A DNA stretch of 64,000 nt from an uncultured Flavobacteriaceae bacterium (GTDB taxonomy: Bacteria > Bacteroidota > Bacteroidia > Flavobacteriales > Flavobacteriaceae), in the NCBI GenBank assembly GCA_947497145.1, contig CANMFQ010000007.1:62001-126000 (forward strand), in the 5' to 3' direction. The notes beneath the pieces were generated by a model that worked only from the letters and a program-made list of their open reading frames with translations, did not search any database and had not been told where the DNA came from. The first letter of the stretch is position 1, and the number at the start of each line of letters is the position of its first letter. Position numbers and translations under genes: made by a program. Below are positions 9,240 to 17,780 of the stretch, piece after piece.

Positions 9240-11303
9240 ATGCGTATTTTAGTAATAACCGCTATTTTGTTTGTTTCTACTTTTATAGTACACGGACAAA
9301 ATGCAATGCAAGAGGGGTTTACCTTTTTGGAGAATGGAGATTTTAGTAAAGCAGAAGTTTTTTTTAAAGCTTATTTAGAAAAGGAGCCTGCAAATAAGAC
9401 AGCAAATATCTGCTACGCCAGAGCCGTTGGTTTAAACGGAGCTCCAGAAAAGGCAAATACCTTATTTGGCAACTTATTAAAGGAGTATCCTAAAGATTTT
9501 GAAGTTGCTATCAATTACAATGAATCTTTTTTGTGGGCAAAGCAATACAAAAAGGCAAAACCTTTGTACGAAGATTTGATTGCTGAATATCCTGATAAGT
9601 TTGCTGCGGTATTGGGTTATGCAAATACCCTGAGTAATTTAAAAGAGTATCCAGAAGCATTAGTATGGATAAATAAGGCTTTAGCCCTTTCTCCTGATAA
9701 TCAAAGTGCAAAAATTTCAAAAAAATATATACGACTAGGGTATGCTAATGCTTATGTTAATGCGCAAGAGTATGAAAAAGGTGTGAAATTATTGCATGCT
9801 ATTTTTACCGATTTTCCTGGTGATAAGGATGCACTTTTAAATTTGGCTAATATCCATTTAATAACAAAAGATGTTACAAAAGCCAAAAATACGTATAAGA
9901 GTTATGCTACTTCTCCGCAAGATTCTATTACCGCATTGAATGGTATTGCTCTTGCCGAACATATAGATGAAAATGAGAAAGATGCATTAGAGATCGCTAC
10001 AATGGCGAGAAGAAGAGTTGCAAAATTTGATAATGTTGAATTAAAAAAACGTACCTATGAGCGCTATGTGCAAGCACTTATTTGGAATAGAAAATTTAGA
10101 ACAGCAAGAAAGCAGATAGACAGCCTTGAAACCACAAAAATTAATGGAAATTGGGTATTGGCTTTACGAGCTACTTTAGGTATGTATACAGGTAGTTTTA
10201 AAATCAGCCTAGCTAGTTATGATGCTATTCTTGCCAATGATAGTAAGTCTTTTGATGGTAATTTAGGGAAAGCTAATGCGCTTTTCGCTTCAGATAGAAT
10301 TATACCTGCTTATGCAGCAACTTATAAGACTTTAGAGGTGTTTAAAAATCAAAAAGATGCTGTGGGGCTTATAGAAAAGATGAATATTGTGCATACCCCA
10401 ACTATTGAAGAACATTTCGCATATACTTTTGATAATGGTAATAATGTGGCTGTTTCAAATACCTTGAATGCTTTTTTTCCTTTTTCCTCAAAATTTAAAA
10501 CAACACTTTCATATCAATTTAGAACTACTGAAAACACCATTAGCGGAAGTAAAGCTGATTCCCATGTTTTATTAGGAGGTATCGACTATAAGTTGATGCC
10601 ATTGGTAAATTTGAATACAGTTTTTGGTATCAATAATAGTCATTTTATTACTGATGCGTACACCTTACCTATATTTGATACCAAATTACTGATTAAGGCT
10701 TTTAAATTGCAGTTTTTGTCACTTGGTTATCAGCGCGAAGTACAAAATTTTAATGCAGATTTAATTGGTCGTAAAATTGTTATGAATCATTATAGCCTAA
10801 ATTATAATTTGGGAACGAATGTTAATTTAGGATGGTATACCCAAATTATGCGAACAGAACAAAGTGATGATAATAGTCGTAATTTACTGTTTACTTCGTT
10901 ATACTATACCGTACTGCAAAAGCCTGCCTTAAAATTTGGACTTAACTACCAGTACATATCATTTAGCGAACAATTACCTACCATATATTTTAGCCCAGAA
11001 ACGTATCAGGCAGGAGAGCTATTTGCAGACATACGTGGTAAGATATCAGAAAATACGACTTATATGGGGAGTTTTGCTACAGGACTTCAAAAGGTTGAAG
11101 AAGACCCTAAAACACCCATTTTTAGGGCTGAAGCAGCGATAAAACACCAATTTGGAAAACGACTTAGTGGAAATATTTACGGTAAATACAGTAATATAGC
11201 TTCTGCTACAGCTGCTGGTTTTCAATTTACCGAAATAGGTGCGAAAATAAAGTGGTTATTTACAAAAAAACCATGGATTCTTGACCTTAAAACAAAACAG
11301 TAA
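9240..11303 (+). CDS. TPR protein with C-terminal YaiO-like outer-membrane beta-barrel
   Basis: 687 residues. A Sec signal peptide (~1-19, ending VHGQ) is followed by tandem TPR-like helices over ~25-375, for example ENGDFSKAEVFF and EYPEALVWINKALALSP. Residues ~395-680 are alternating aromatic/polar beta-strands typical of a barrel of the YaiO type. TPR-plus-barrel proteins such as PgaA, BcsC and AlgK/AlgE carry polysaccharides across the outer membrane, which fits the adjacent flippase, glycosyltransferases and GH5-like protein. The barrel is short (~16 strands at most). The gene is divergent from the flippase and shares its regulatory spacer. Confidence 0.7.
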   Translation: MRILVITAILFVSTFIVHGQNAMQEGFTFLENGDFSKAEVFFKAYLEKEPANKTANICYARAVGLNGAPEKANTLFGNLLKEYPKDFEVAINYNESFLWAKQYKKAKPLYEDLIAEYPDKFAAVLGYANTLSNLKEYPEALVWINKALALSPDNQSAKISKKYIRLGYANAYVNAQEYEKGVKLLHAIFTDFPGDKDALLNLANIHLITKDVTKAKNTYKSYATSPQDSITALNGIALAEHIDENEKDALEIATMARRRVAKFDNVELKKRTYERYVQALIWNRKFRTARKQIDSLETTKINGNWVLALRATLGMYTGSFKISLASYDAILANDSKSFDGNLGKANALFASDRIIPAYAATYKTLEVFKNQKDAVGLIEKMNIVHTPTIEEHFAYTFDNGNNVAVSNTLNAFFPFSSKFKTTLSYQFRTTENTISGSKADSHVLLGGIDYKLMPLVNLNTVFGINNSHFITDAYTLPIFDTKLLIKAFKLQFLSLGYQREVQNFNADLIGRKIVMNHYSLNYNLGTNVNLGWYTQIMRTEQSDDNSRNLLFTSLYYTVLQKPALKFGLNYQYISFSEQLPTIYFSPETYQAGELFADIRGKISENTTYMGSFATGLQKVEEDPKTPIFRAEAAIKHQFGKRLSGNIYGKYSNIASATAAGFQFTEIGAKIKWLFTKKPWILDLKTKQ

Positions 11304-11364
11304 AATTACAGTATGTATTAAACTAGGGAAGGGGGCAATAAGAATTATGTGCTTGCCATCACTG

Positions 11365-11402
11365 TTTATCCTCCTACCATTGTAAAACGGCAGGAGGATA
11401 AA
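11365..11402. repeat. 11-bp-stem inverted repeat between converging genes
   Basis: TTTATCCTCCT (11365-11375) and AGGAGGATAAA (11392-11402) are perfect complements around a 16-nt loop. On the plus strand the stem is followed by TAAAAAAC rather than a T-run, so it is not a standard intrinsic terminator; it may stabilise the 3' end of the TPR-barrel transcript. Confidence 0.5.
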
Positions 11403-11536
11403 TAAAAAACGAAGTGCAGTAGCGGTTTTTAAATTAGTTATAAGGATCGCAACAGTTTAATTACACTAAGAAAGTGTTATGCAAAAGGCTATTTTTATAT
11501 ACTTCACTGATAATTTAACTAAATTGAAATATGATA

Positions 11537-12244
11537 TTATAACAGATTCAATCTTCGCATTAATTCTGGTCGGTTTGAACGACTTATAGGAATTACTTTC
11601 TTTTCAATTAATACACTGTTATCTTCAATATCAATAATTTTTGTAAAGTTGATGATATAAGAGCGATGTATTTGTAAAAATGTTTTAGCTGGTAGCTTTT
11701 CCTTTATTTTTTTTAGACTTGTATGTACATGGTACACCTCTTTTTCGGTTTTTATGTCTATATAATCACCTTTGGCTTCAATAACGAGTATTTCGTTAAG
11801 TTTTAGCTTAATTAATCGTCTGTCAATGTTTACATATAAATCACCTAAATCTGAATTTTCCCTTTTAACAGTATCGTTTGTTTGGGTTCGAGCTGTTATA
11901 TTTTTCAGTTTATGAATCGATTTTTGAAACCTTTCAATCGTAATGGGTTTTACCAAATAATCTACAATTGATTCATACTCATAAGCTTCAATAGCAAATT
12001 TGGTATTTGATGTGGTTAATATAATTTTAGGCGGATTTTTGAGTGTTTTAATAAAATCAATACCAGAAAAATTTGGCATGTGAATATCTAAAAAAACAAC
12101 ATCAATTTCATGTTGATTTAAAAATTTGAGCGCTTCAATGGCATTGTCAAATTTTTCAATAACATCTAAATCGGGTACTTGTAAACAGAGTTGACTGACT
12201 ATAGCTCTTGAAGTCGCTTCATCATCAATTATTATGCAGTTCAT
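11537..12244 (-). CDS. LytTR-family response regulator (output of the H-NOX phosphorelay)
   Basis: 235 residues. The N-terminal receiver has acidic residues at 7-8, phospho-acceptor Asp53 in VFLDIHMP and the conserved Lys in LVKPI. The C-terminal ~105 residues are a LytTR DNA-binding domain (IVIEAKGDYIDIKT, FLQIHRSYIINF, IPISRSNRPEL). LytTR regulators bind 9-bp direct repeats about 21 bp apart. It is the last gene of the H-NOX operon, 3 bp after the Hpt gene, so it is the likely terminal transcription factor of the relay. Repeats with the expected spacing lie upstream of this operon and of two polysaccharide genes. Confidence 0.9.
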   Translation of the reverse strand: MNCIIIDDEATSRAIVSQLCLQVPDLDVIEKFDNAIEALKFLNQHEIDVVFLDIHMPNFSGIDFIKTLKNPPKIILTTSNTKFAIEAYEYESIVDYLVKPITIERFQKSIHKLKNITARTQTNDTVKRENSDLGDLYVNIDRRLIKLKLNEILVIEAKGDYIDIKTEKEVYHVHTSLKKIKEKLPAKTFLQIHRSYIINFTKIIDIEDNSVLIEKKVIPISRSNRPELMRRLNLL

Positions 12245-12247
12245 GGC

Positions 12248-12568
12248 TTAAATAGTAGTTAAGTAGTTTGATATTATATCTAGTATAGTTCTGAACTCCT
12301 TGTCTAATTTCATACTATCTTCACGTAGTTGATCTTCATAAGCCAACGCAATTTCGTATGATTTTTCCATGCTAAGAATATTCAGTTTATGCTTTAGCTT
12401 ATGAACGATTTCTGCAGCTACTAATAATTGTTTATTTTCAATAGCGCTGTTGTAATCGATTACTTCATCAGGAAACTCAGTTTTGATGATTTCAATGAAT
12501 TGGTTTTCAAATGCAATGTCATCACCAGCTAGTTTTTTTATATATTCTAAATTAGGTTCTTCTGTCAT
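12248..12568 (-). CDS. free-standing Hpt (histidine phosphotransfer) protein
   Basis: 106 residues, the usual size of a single Hpt four-helix bundle. The site is His56 in EIVHKLKHKLNIL, which matches the HxLK(G/H) Hpt signature. It should pass phosphoryl groups between receiver domains, here from the CheY-like protein (start 15553) to the LytTR regulator, because the kinase in this operon has no receiver of its own. The start overlaps the kinase stop by 4 bp (ATGA) and the LytTR gene follows after 3 bp, so stoichiometric co-expression is likely. Confidence 0.85.
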   Translation of the reverse strand: MTEEPNLEYIKKLAGDDIAFENQFIEIIKTEFPDEVIDYNSAIENKQLLVAAEIVHKLKHKLNILSMEKSYEIALAYEDQLREDSMKLDKEFRTILDIISNYLTTI

Positions 12569-14556
12569 ATGTTTTTCTTTATTGTGAAATAAAAGGTTGT
12601 ACCCTTATCTTTTTCAGATTCTAACCATATATTGCCCCCGTACAAAGTGACAATTTTTTTTACTATTGATAATCCAATACCTGTAGAACGTTCTTCGTCT
12701 CCTATCGATTGGAATATTTCAAATATTTTTGCGTGATATTCTTTTGGAATACCTATACCATTATCAGAAACATTAAACTGCCAGTGTGTTTTGGTTTCTA
12801 CGCTCCCTACTGATACTATCCCTTCTTTTCGAGTAATATGCATCACGGCATTGGCAATTAAATTTTGAAATACTTGGTGTATTTTAGTCTTGTCGATATA
12901 AAGTGTTGGTAGTTTTTTTTCAGTTACCACCTTTACATGCTCAGGAATAAAAATGATTTCACTTATCTCGGTAATTACGCTGTTTAAATCGACAGGTTCG
13001 TTTAGTAACCGATCATTGCTAATACTAGAATATTTAAGAATACCATCAATTAATTTGTCCATGCTCTCTATTTTTTCTTGTATCATTTGAAGGTTATTGA
13101 CGCCATTTTCATCTAACACGTCTTTGTAATCTTCATTTAACCATGTAGATAAAGCACTTATGCTACGTAAGGGCGACTTTAAATCATGAGAAACAATATG
13201 AGCGTATTCTTGCAAGCCTTGATTGCTTGCTTCTAAATCTTTAAGTAATTTTTCTTTTTGTAGTTCGAGGTGTTTTTGTTCTGTAATATCTAGGTGAATG
13301 CCTATCGAACCCACTATTTCTCCGTCACTATTATACCGTGGTGCACCACTAATGAGCCAATACCTAGTCTCACCAGCTTTGTTAAGTATTTCAATTTCGT
13401 AAGAATCTGATTTGCCTTTTAATCGCTCTGTGTCTTTTAGGGTTATTAGGGCTACTTCTTGTACTTTTAAAATTTCTTTAGCTTTACGCCCAATTAGTTC
13501 TTTTTCTGAATACCCACTCATTTGACAAAAGCTCTTATTGGCAAATTGAATTTGATCTTTTAAATCAACTTCAATAAGACCTAAGTTCATATTAGCAATA
13601 ATATTGCTATATTTTTCGCGCTCTGCTTTTATTTGTTTTTCAGCCTTTTTCTTTTCGGTAATATCTTCTATAACAGCAACTTGAAATTCAACATCTCCCT
13701 TATCGTTTTTTACAGAGCTAACTGTAGTTTTCGCCAGTAGTTTTGTTCCATTTTTTCTAACGTATTGTTTTTCAACTGAAAAAGTGTCAATTATGCCAGC
13801 ATTTACTTTCTCCATCAACTGTAAAGAAGCTTCTGAAGTATCTTTAATAGACACATCTTTAACATGAAGTTGCTTAAGTTCGTTTTGTGAGTAGCCTAAA
13901 AGCTTAGCAAAACTGGGGTTTACTCTAATAAATTTTCCATTAATAGTTAAAACAATACCTAAAGGCGAATTTCGTACTATTACATCGAGTTGTTTGTTCT
14001 GTTTTTTTAGTTGTTCTTCTATTTCCGTTTCATGACCGATATCTCTGATAATACCTTGTACGCCAATAGGTTTTTTGTCTGAATCATAAACCAAGCTACA
14101 ATTTATTTGTACATGTTTTTTTACATTGTGTTTGAGTACTAGCTTAACACGATAGTTTTTTAGAATACCTAATTCTAGTAAAAAGCGGAACGATTTTATA
14201 CTATACTCCCGGTAATCTTCATGAACGAGTTTGGCAAAATTTATAGTTTCTTTGTTATGATCTAAACCCAAAAAATCCTTAGCAGAATCATTCATATTCT
14301 GAACTATAAAATCAAGACTAATCACCACATATGGGTCAATAATGTTTATGAAATCACCATCAAATGCAGCGTTTTTTTTAAGTAATAGGTTTTCTAATTT
14401 ACTGTTAGCTTGTTTTAAATGATGGGTAGCATCATTAAACTCTTGAGATTTTTTTTCAAGTAGTTTTTCTGCTTGGATACGCGCTTTTTTTTGGCGTTCC
14501 AATGTCTTTTTTAACAGTGCTATTTCAGTACTGCTATCCATTTTGTACGACATCAA
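12565..14556 (-). CDS. H-NOX-associated histidine kinase with three PAS domains
   Basis: 663 residues, no TM segment, so cytoplasmic. Residues ~11-60 form a coiled coil (ERQKKARIQAEKLLEKKSQE) of the type found on enzymes coupled to H-NOX proteins. Three PAS/PAC units follow (~65-176, 188-302, 312-426). The HisKA domain has phospho-acceptor His457 in VSHDLKSPLR. The ATPase has the N box (Asn565/Asn569), DNGIG (598-602) and GIGLSIV. It has no receiver or Hpt domain; separate proteins in the operon provide them. It overlaps the end of the H-NOX gene by 23 bp, which supports a direct sensor-kinase pair. Confidence 0.9.
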   Translation of the reverse strand: MMSYKMDSSTEIALLKKTLERQKKARIQAEKLLEKKSQEFNDATHHLKQANSKLENLLLKKNAAFDGDFINIIDPYVVISLDFIVQNMNDSAKDFLGLDHNKETINFAKLVHEDYREYSIKSFRFLLELGILKNYRVKLVLKHNVKKHVQINCSLVYDSDKKPIGVQGIIRDIGHETEIEEQLKKQNKQLDVIVRNSPLGIVLTINGKFIRVNPSFAKLLGYSQNELKQLHVKDVSIKDTSEASLQLMEKVNAGIIDTFSVEKQYVRKNGTKLLAKTTVSSVKNDKGDVEFQVAVIEDITEKKKAEKQIKAEREKYSNIIANMNLGLIEVDLKDQIQFANKSFCQMSGYSEKELIGRKAKEILKVQEVALITLKDTERLKGKSDSYEIEILNKAGETRYWLISGAPRYNSDGEIVGSIGIHLDITEQKHLELQKEKLLKDLEASNQGLQEYAHIVSHDLKSPLRSISALSTWLNEDYKDVLDENGVNNLQMIQEKIESMDKLIDGILKYSSISNDRLLNEPVDLNSVITEISEIIFIPEHVKVVTEKKLPTLYIDKTKIHQVFQNLIANAVMHITRKEGIVSVGSVETKTHWQFNVSDNGIGIPKEYHAKIFEIFQSIGDEERSTGIGLSIVKKIVTLYGGNIWLESEKDKGTTFYFTIKKNI

Positions 14557-15076
14557 ATTTCACCATCGTACCATCAGATTTTAATAGCTCGTATGAAACT
14601 GTAGCCGAACTGTTGTAGTGTTCGAAACATTTTTCAATTAAACCATGAGCCAACCTATATAATCCCCGAGATGAAGAATATATCATAGAGATTGAGGTAT
14701 CTGTTTTTTCTAGTATCTTAAAGGTGGGTAATTCGGCGTCAGGATATAATTTTTTAACATGAATATGTATGTGATCTTCTATAGAGTAAATAAGCGCAAG
14801 AGGATTGGTGTAATTTTGAATGACATCAGGGTGCGCTTTTCCTAAACTTGTAAACAAGTATTGACCAAAAGTATATATTAAAGTATCTACATCAATTTTT
14901 ACTTTAGCACTTAAGTTGGTTAAAAGGCTTACCATTTCATTAAAATCGTAAGTTCCTATAGACGTGTAAATACCTTCTGAGCTTAGTTGAGAATCTTCAA
15001 TAATTGCGTCAACAGTTTCTAAACCAAACTTTGATTCAACCATTTCCAAAAATTCAGTGAATACAATTCCTTTCAT
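14534..15076 (-). CDS. H-NOX heme nitric-oxide sensor protein
   Basis: 180 residues, full length for a stand-alone H-NOX domain, starting MKGIVF as the family does; an in-frame start at 15118 would add 14 atypical residues. The proximal heme ligand is most likely His104 in EDHIHIHVKKLYP, aligned with the His of the DxxHxH motif of soluble guanylate cyclase. The heme-propionate motif YxSxR is Tyr133-Ser135-Arg137. By spacing from this motif, the position of the O2-stabilising distal Tyr of Thermoanaerobacter H-NOX is Leu142, suggesting an NO-selective sensor. In this family NO binding usually inhibits the partner kinase. The gene is co-transcribed with that kinase. Confidence 0.9.
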   Translation of the reverse strand: MKGIVFTEFLEMVESKFGLETVDAIIEDSQLSSEGIYTSIGTYDFNEMVSLLTNLSAKVKIDVDTLIYTFGQYLFTSLGKAHPDVIQNYTNPLALIYSIEDHIHIHVKKLYPDAELPTFKILEKTDTSISMIYSSSRGLYRLAHGLIEKCFEHYNSSATVSYELLKSDGTMVKFDVVQNG

Positions 15077-15151
15077 ACATTTAAAAATTTTAATAAATGT
15101 AAGAAAATGACTACTCAAAAAAAAGAAAATGTTGTGAATCTTTGAATTCTG

Positions 15152-15553
15152 TTAGCCTTTAATTAGCTCATTTACATGCCAGTAATCAAAAACTTTCTTT
15201 ATTTTATCTTCGTAGTCTTCATATTTTAAAGGCTTTATCACGTATCCTGCTATGCCAATTTTATAACATTCTAATAAATCATTTCTATTTTGAGATGTTG
15301 TGAGAATGATTGCTGGCAAATAGCGATATTCGTCATGATCTTTAAGAATTCGCAGAAATTCAATGCCACTCATTCTAGGCATGTTAAGGTCAAGTAGTAT
15401 GATATCTGGAAGTTTAGCGTTACTTTTCAAGACCTCTAAAGCTTGCTCACCGTTTTTGGCTTCTGTTATTTGATGCTTTTGACTAAATTTTGAAACCGTT
15501 CTGTGAAGTTTCATTGTTTCTATTTTGTCGTCCTCTATAAATAATATGTCCAT
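15152..15553 (-). CDS. single-domain CheY-like response regulator
   Basis: 133 residues, receiver domain only: acidic pair Glu7-Asp8/Asp9, phospho-acceptor Asp55 in ILLDLNMPRMSG, Thr in ILTTS and Lys in VIKPL. The ATG at 15553 gives the canonical receiver start (MDILFIEDDK); a TTG start at 15592 would add 13 residues of no family likeness. First gene of the H-NOX operon, 75 bp ahead of the H-NOX gene. It is the natural intermediate receiver between the kinase and the Hpt protein. Confidence 0.85.
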   Translation of the reverse strand: MDILFIEDDKIETMKLHRTVSKFSQKHQITEAKNGEQALEVLKSNAKLPDIILLDLNMPRMSGIEFLRILKDHDEYRYLPAIILTTSQNRNDLLECYKIGIAGYVIKPLKYEDYEDKIKKVFDYWHVNELIKG

Positions 15554-15615
15554 GATTGTATCTAAATTATTAACACTACAAAGAACCAACAAAAGGAATC
15601 ATTTAATTTGCTTCC

Positions 15616-15648
15616 GTAGATGAATTCGACTTAAGTGAAGACGAATGG
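15616..15648. promoter_or_regulatory. candidate LytTR direct-repeat site upstream of the H-NOX operon
   Basis: GTAGATGAATTC (15616-15627) and GAAGACGAATGG (15637-15648) are direct repeats at 21-bp spacing, 63-95 bp upstream of the first start codon of the operon. If bound by the LytTR regulator encoded at 11537-12244, the circuit is autoregulated. Confidence 0.5.
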
Positions 15649-15774
15649 TAAATTACGAAAGATTAGTAGTAATTTGTAGTTGGCTGGTTTTTTTATGAAA
15701 ACACCTTGAATACCGTACACTAGGGTAACCTCAGTCTTTAATTAAATTATTCATAGGGCAATTCATCTGAAACT

Positions 15775-15812
15775 AAAAAAGCTCAGTTATCTTTTGATAA
15801 CTGAGCTTTTTT
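15775..15812 (-). terminator. intrinsic terminator downstream of the TlpA-like gene
   Basis: GCTCAGTTATC (15781-15791) and GATAACTGAGC (15796-15806) form a perfect 11-bp stem with a 4-nt loop, flanked by A6 and T6, so it can work in either direction. It ends the minus-strand TlpA-like transcript and insulates the H-NOX operon promoter. Confidence 0.85.
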
Positions 15813-15865
15813 AGTTGGTTTAGCGCCGTTTAGACGAAACCATTTGGGGTTATAGTGTTTTACTG

Positions 15866-16999
15866 CTACTTATCTAAAAGTGCGGCTATTTGCGTCTCTA
15901 ACGCAGGGCCTCTTAGGTTTTTGGCAATGATAATACCATTCTCATCTATTAAGAATGCTGCTGGTATGGCATCAACGTTGTAAAGCTTTGCAATGGGGTC
16001 ATTAAAATATTTAACATGTGACACATGTGACCAAGTTAAACCATCATCGGCAATAGCCTTTTTCCAATCATCTGCATTTCTATCTAGTGATACCCCTACA
16101 ATATTTAAACCTTTATCGTGGTATTTTTTGTAAACAGCTACTACGTTAGGGTTTTCAGCACGACAAGGTCTACACCAGGCTGCCCAAAAATCAATAAGAG
16201 TTACCTTACCCATCAAATCTTTAAGTGCTACTTCTTTTCCATTTACGTCAGGAGCGCTAAACTCTGGCGCTTTAGCACCTATTTCGGTACTTTTACTTTT
16301 TTCCGCCTTATCTTTTAATAAGGTTAGTTGATTAGCAATTCGCTGTGCAGCTTTTGTCTTTTTCAACTCAGGGCTAAAACTATCAAAGGCTAATTGCGCA
16401 TCAGCTAATTCAATCGTTCCGGTAGCAATACCTTTATCAAGTAATAATACCGAAATTAAAGCTGTAGGGTTTTCTTTGATAAAATCGATTTCAAAAGTTT
16501 TGTATTCTTCTTGAAAATCTTTCATTTCGTCTTGTAAAGACGACATGCTTACCTGATCTTGTTCATTACTGGCTTTTTGCATATCTGTATTAATAGCCAT
16601 GCCTTTTTTTGACATCGCTTGCGCTTTTTTAAGGTAGGCAGCAAACATATCATTTTGTGGTGTTCCGCTTATCTTTGCAAGACCAATGCTATCTTTTTGA
16701 GCGCTTAATTCAATTTCTCCATTTTCAACTACAACAGCGGTGTAGCCTTGAATCTCATCAACAAAAATATAATGTAGTTCTGGTAAATCTATAGCACCTG
16801 TAAATACAAACTTGCCATTTTCTATCGTTGTAGTATCTACTTCAACAGGTTGGTTATTTTCACCTTGTTTTCTTAAAAAAACTTTGGTGCCGTTTTCTAA
16901 CTCACCTCTTAAATTTCCTGTAATGGTATAGCCTTCAGGTTTTTGGTTGCATGCCACTACCGCAATAAGAACAGATAGGGATAATAATATTTTTTTCAT
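15866..16999 (-). CDS. TlpA-family thiol-disulfide oxidoreductase lipoprotein with DUF4369-like N-terminal domain
   Basis: 377 residues. Lipoprotein signal with Cys17 (IAVVAC). Residues ~22-115 form a beta-rich DUF4369-like domain, ~120-235 a helical linker and ~240-377 a TlpA/ResA thioredoxin domain with active site Trp275-Cys276-Arg-Pro-Cys279 and a cis-Pro loop (DAIPAAFLID). Such proteins act in the periplasm in disulfide reduction, for example in cytochrome c maturation. It is monocistronic, with a strong terminator downstream. A link to the c-type cytochromes of the denitrification operon is possible but not shown. Confidence 0.85.
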   Translation of the reverse strand: MKKILLSLSVLIAVVACNQKPEGYTITGNLRGELENGTKVFLRKQGENNQPVEVDTTTIENGKFVFTGAIDLPELHYIFVDEIQGYTAVVVENGEIELSAQKDSIGLAKISGTPQNDMFAAYLKKAQAMSKKGMAINTDMQKASNEQDQVSMSSLQDEMKDFQEEYKTFEIDFIKENPTALISVLLLDKGIATGTIELADAQLAFDSFSPELKKTKAAQRIANQLTLLKDKAEKSKSTEIGAKAPEFSAPDVNGKEVALKDLMGKVTLIDFWAAWCRPCRAENPNVVAVYKKYHDKGLNIVGVSLDRNADDWKKAIADDGLTWSHVSHVKYFNDPIAKLYNVDAIPAAFLIDENGIIIAKNLRGPALETQIAALLDK

Positions 17000-17372
17000 C
17001 TTTTGCTATGTATTTGTTTTTTAGCTGAGCAAATGTACTTATATATCAAGGATTAAAAAAACGCTTTCGATGCTAACTCATAAGAGGTGGACAAAGTGTT
17101 ATTGATTTTGTCTACAATAAGATAAAACTTCTAACTTTTACGGTAGCATGAAGTTATTTGAGTGATGATAGCGATTACTACTGCAAAATTAACCATTGCG
17201 TAACTGTTTTCTTGTAGTAGGGGTAGTATGTACTCGTCAACTAAATATGCTGCACTTACTTGTTTTATAGCCCCAAAAATGAAGCTTTGATACATTCACG
17301 GGTTTAATAGGGAATAAAAAAAGGCTATAGTGTAAACTACAGCCTGATAAAAATAGCAATTAATAGGGATAG
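17000..17372. other. 373-bp intergenic region
   Basis: Contains the terminator of the DoxX-like gene (17316-17344) and presumably the promoter of the TlpA-like gene. One weak match to the LytTR-like motif occurs at 17230-17241 on the minus strand but has no partner. No RNA gene seen. Confidence 0.4.
17316..17344 (-). terminator. intrinsic terminator of the DoxX-like gene
   Basis: A 9-bp stem with one mismatch (GGCTATAGT / ACTACAGCC) and a short loop; on the minus strand it is followed by seven T residues. It lies 29 bp past the stop of the DoxX-like gene. Confidence 0.75.
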
Positions 17373-17780
17373 TTAGCTTGTTACCATAGTACTGGTGTTT
17401 TTCATTTTTTCTACCGCTTCTCTTTCATACTTTCGCTCTTTATTCAAAGCGTAGGTGACAGATAGTAATATGATGCCAATTACGGCTCCTGCCCCGTTAC
17501 CTTTAGCAGTCATGTAATGCGCTATTACCGCAAACATTAAATTAAAAAAGAAGCCCGCATAAGCCCAATCAATCAAAAACTTGCCTTTATTGGCAATAAG
17601 GATAATAATACCCAATATTTGCGCTACAATGAGCGGATGGAGTAGGTGTGCCGGATAACCTAAGTTTTCGAAAGTAGCTAAAGCTGTTTCATAATGAAAG
17701 ACATAATTGTAAACGGAGCCTAGAATTAAGCAAGAAAATAACCCTAGAAATACCCAGTAAAGTGTAGTTTTTGTTTTCAT
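17373..17780 (-). CDS. DoxX-like small membrane protein
   Basis: 135 residues with four hydrophobic helices. The motif LGYPAHLLHPLIVAQILGIIILI resembles the DoxX-like family (GYP-xx-L...KxLGxxxLL). Function in this family is poorly defined; some members associate with quinones or redox stress. Monocistronic, with a clear terminator. No other evidence of role. Confidence 0.65.
   Translation of the reverse strand: MKTKTTLYWVFLGLFSCLILGSVYNYVFHYETALATFENLGYPAHLLHPLIVAQILGIIILIANKGKFLIDWAYAGFFFNLMFAVIAHYMTAKGNGAGAVIGIILLSVTYALNKERKYEREAVEKMKNTSTMVTS

Noticed and set aside
14534-15118. Longer H-NOX start at 15118
   Set aside because: The 14 extra residues do not resemble the family; MKGIVF at 15076 is the canonical N-terminus.
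17230-17241. LytTR-like motif match GTTGACGAGTAC on the minus strand
   Set aside because: Several mismatches and no partner at 21 bp on either side.
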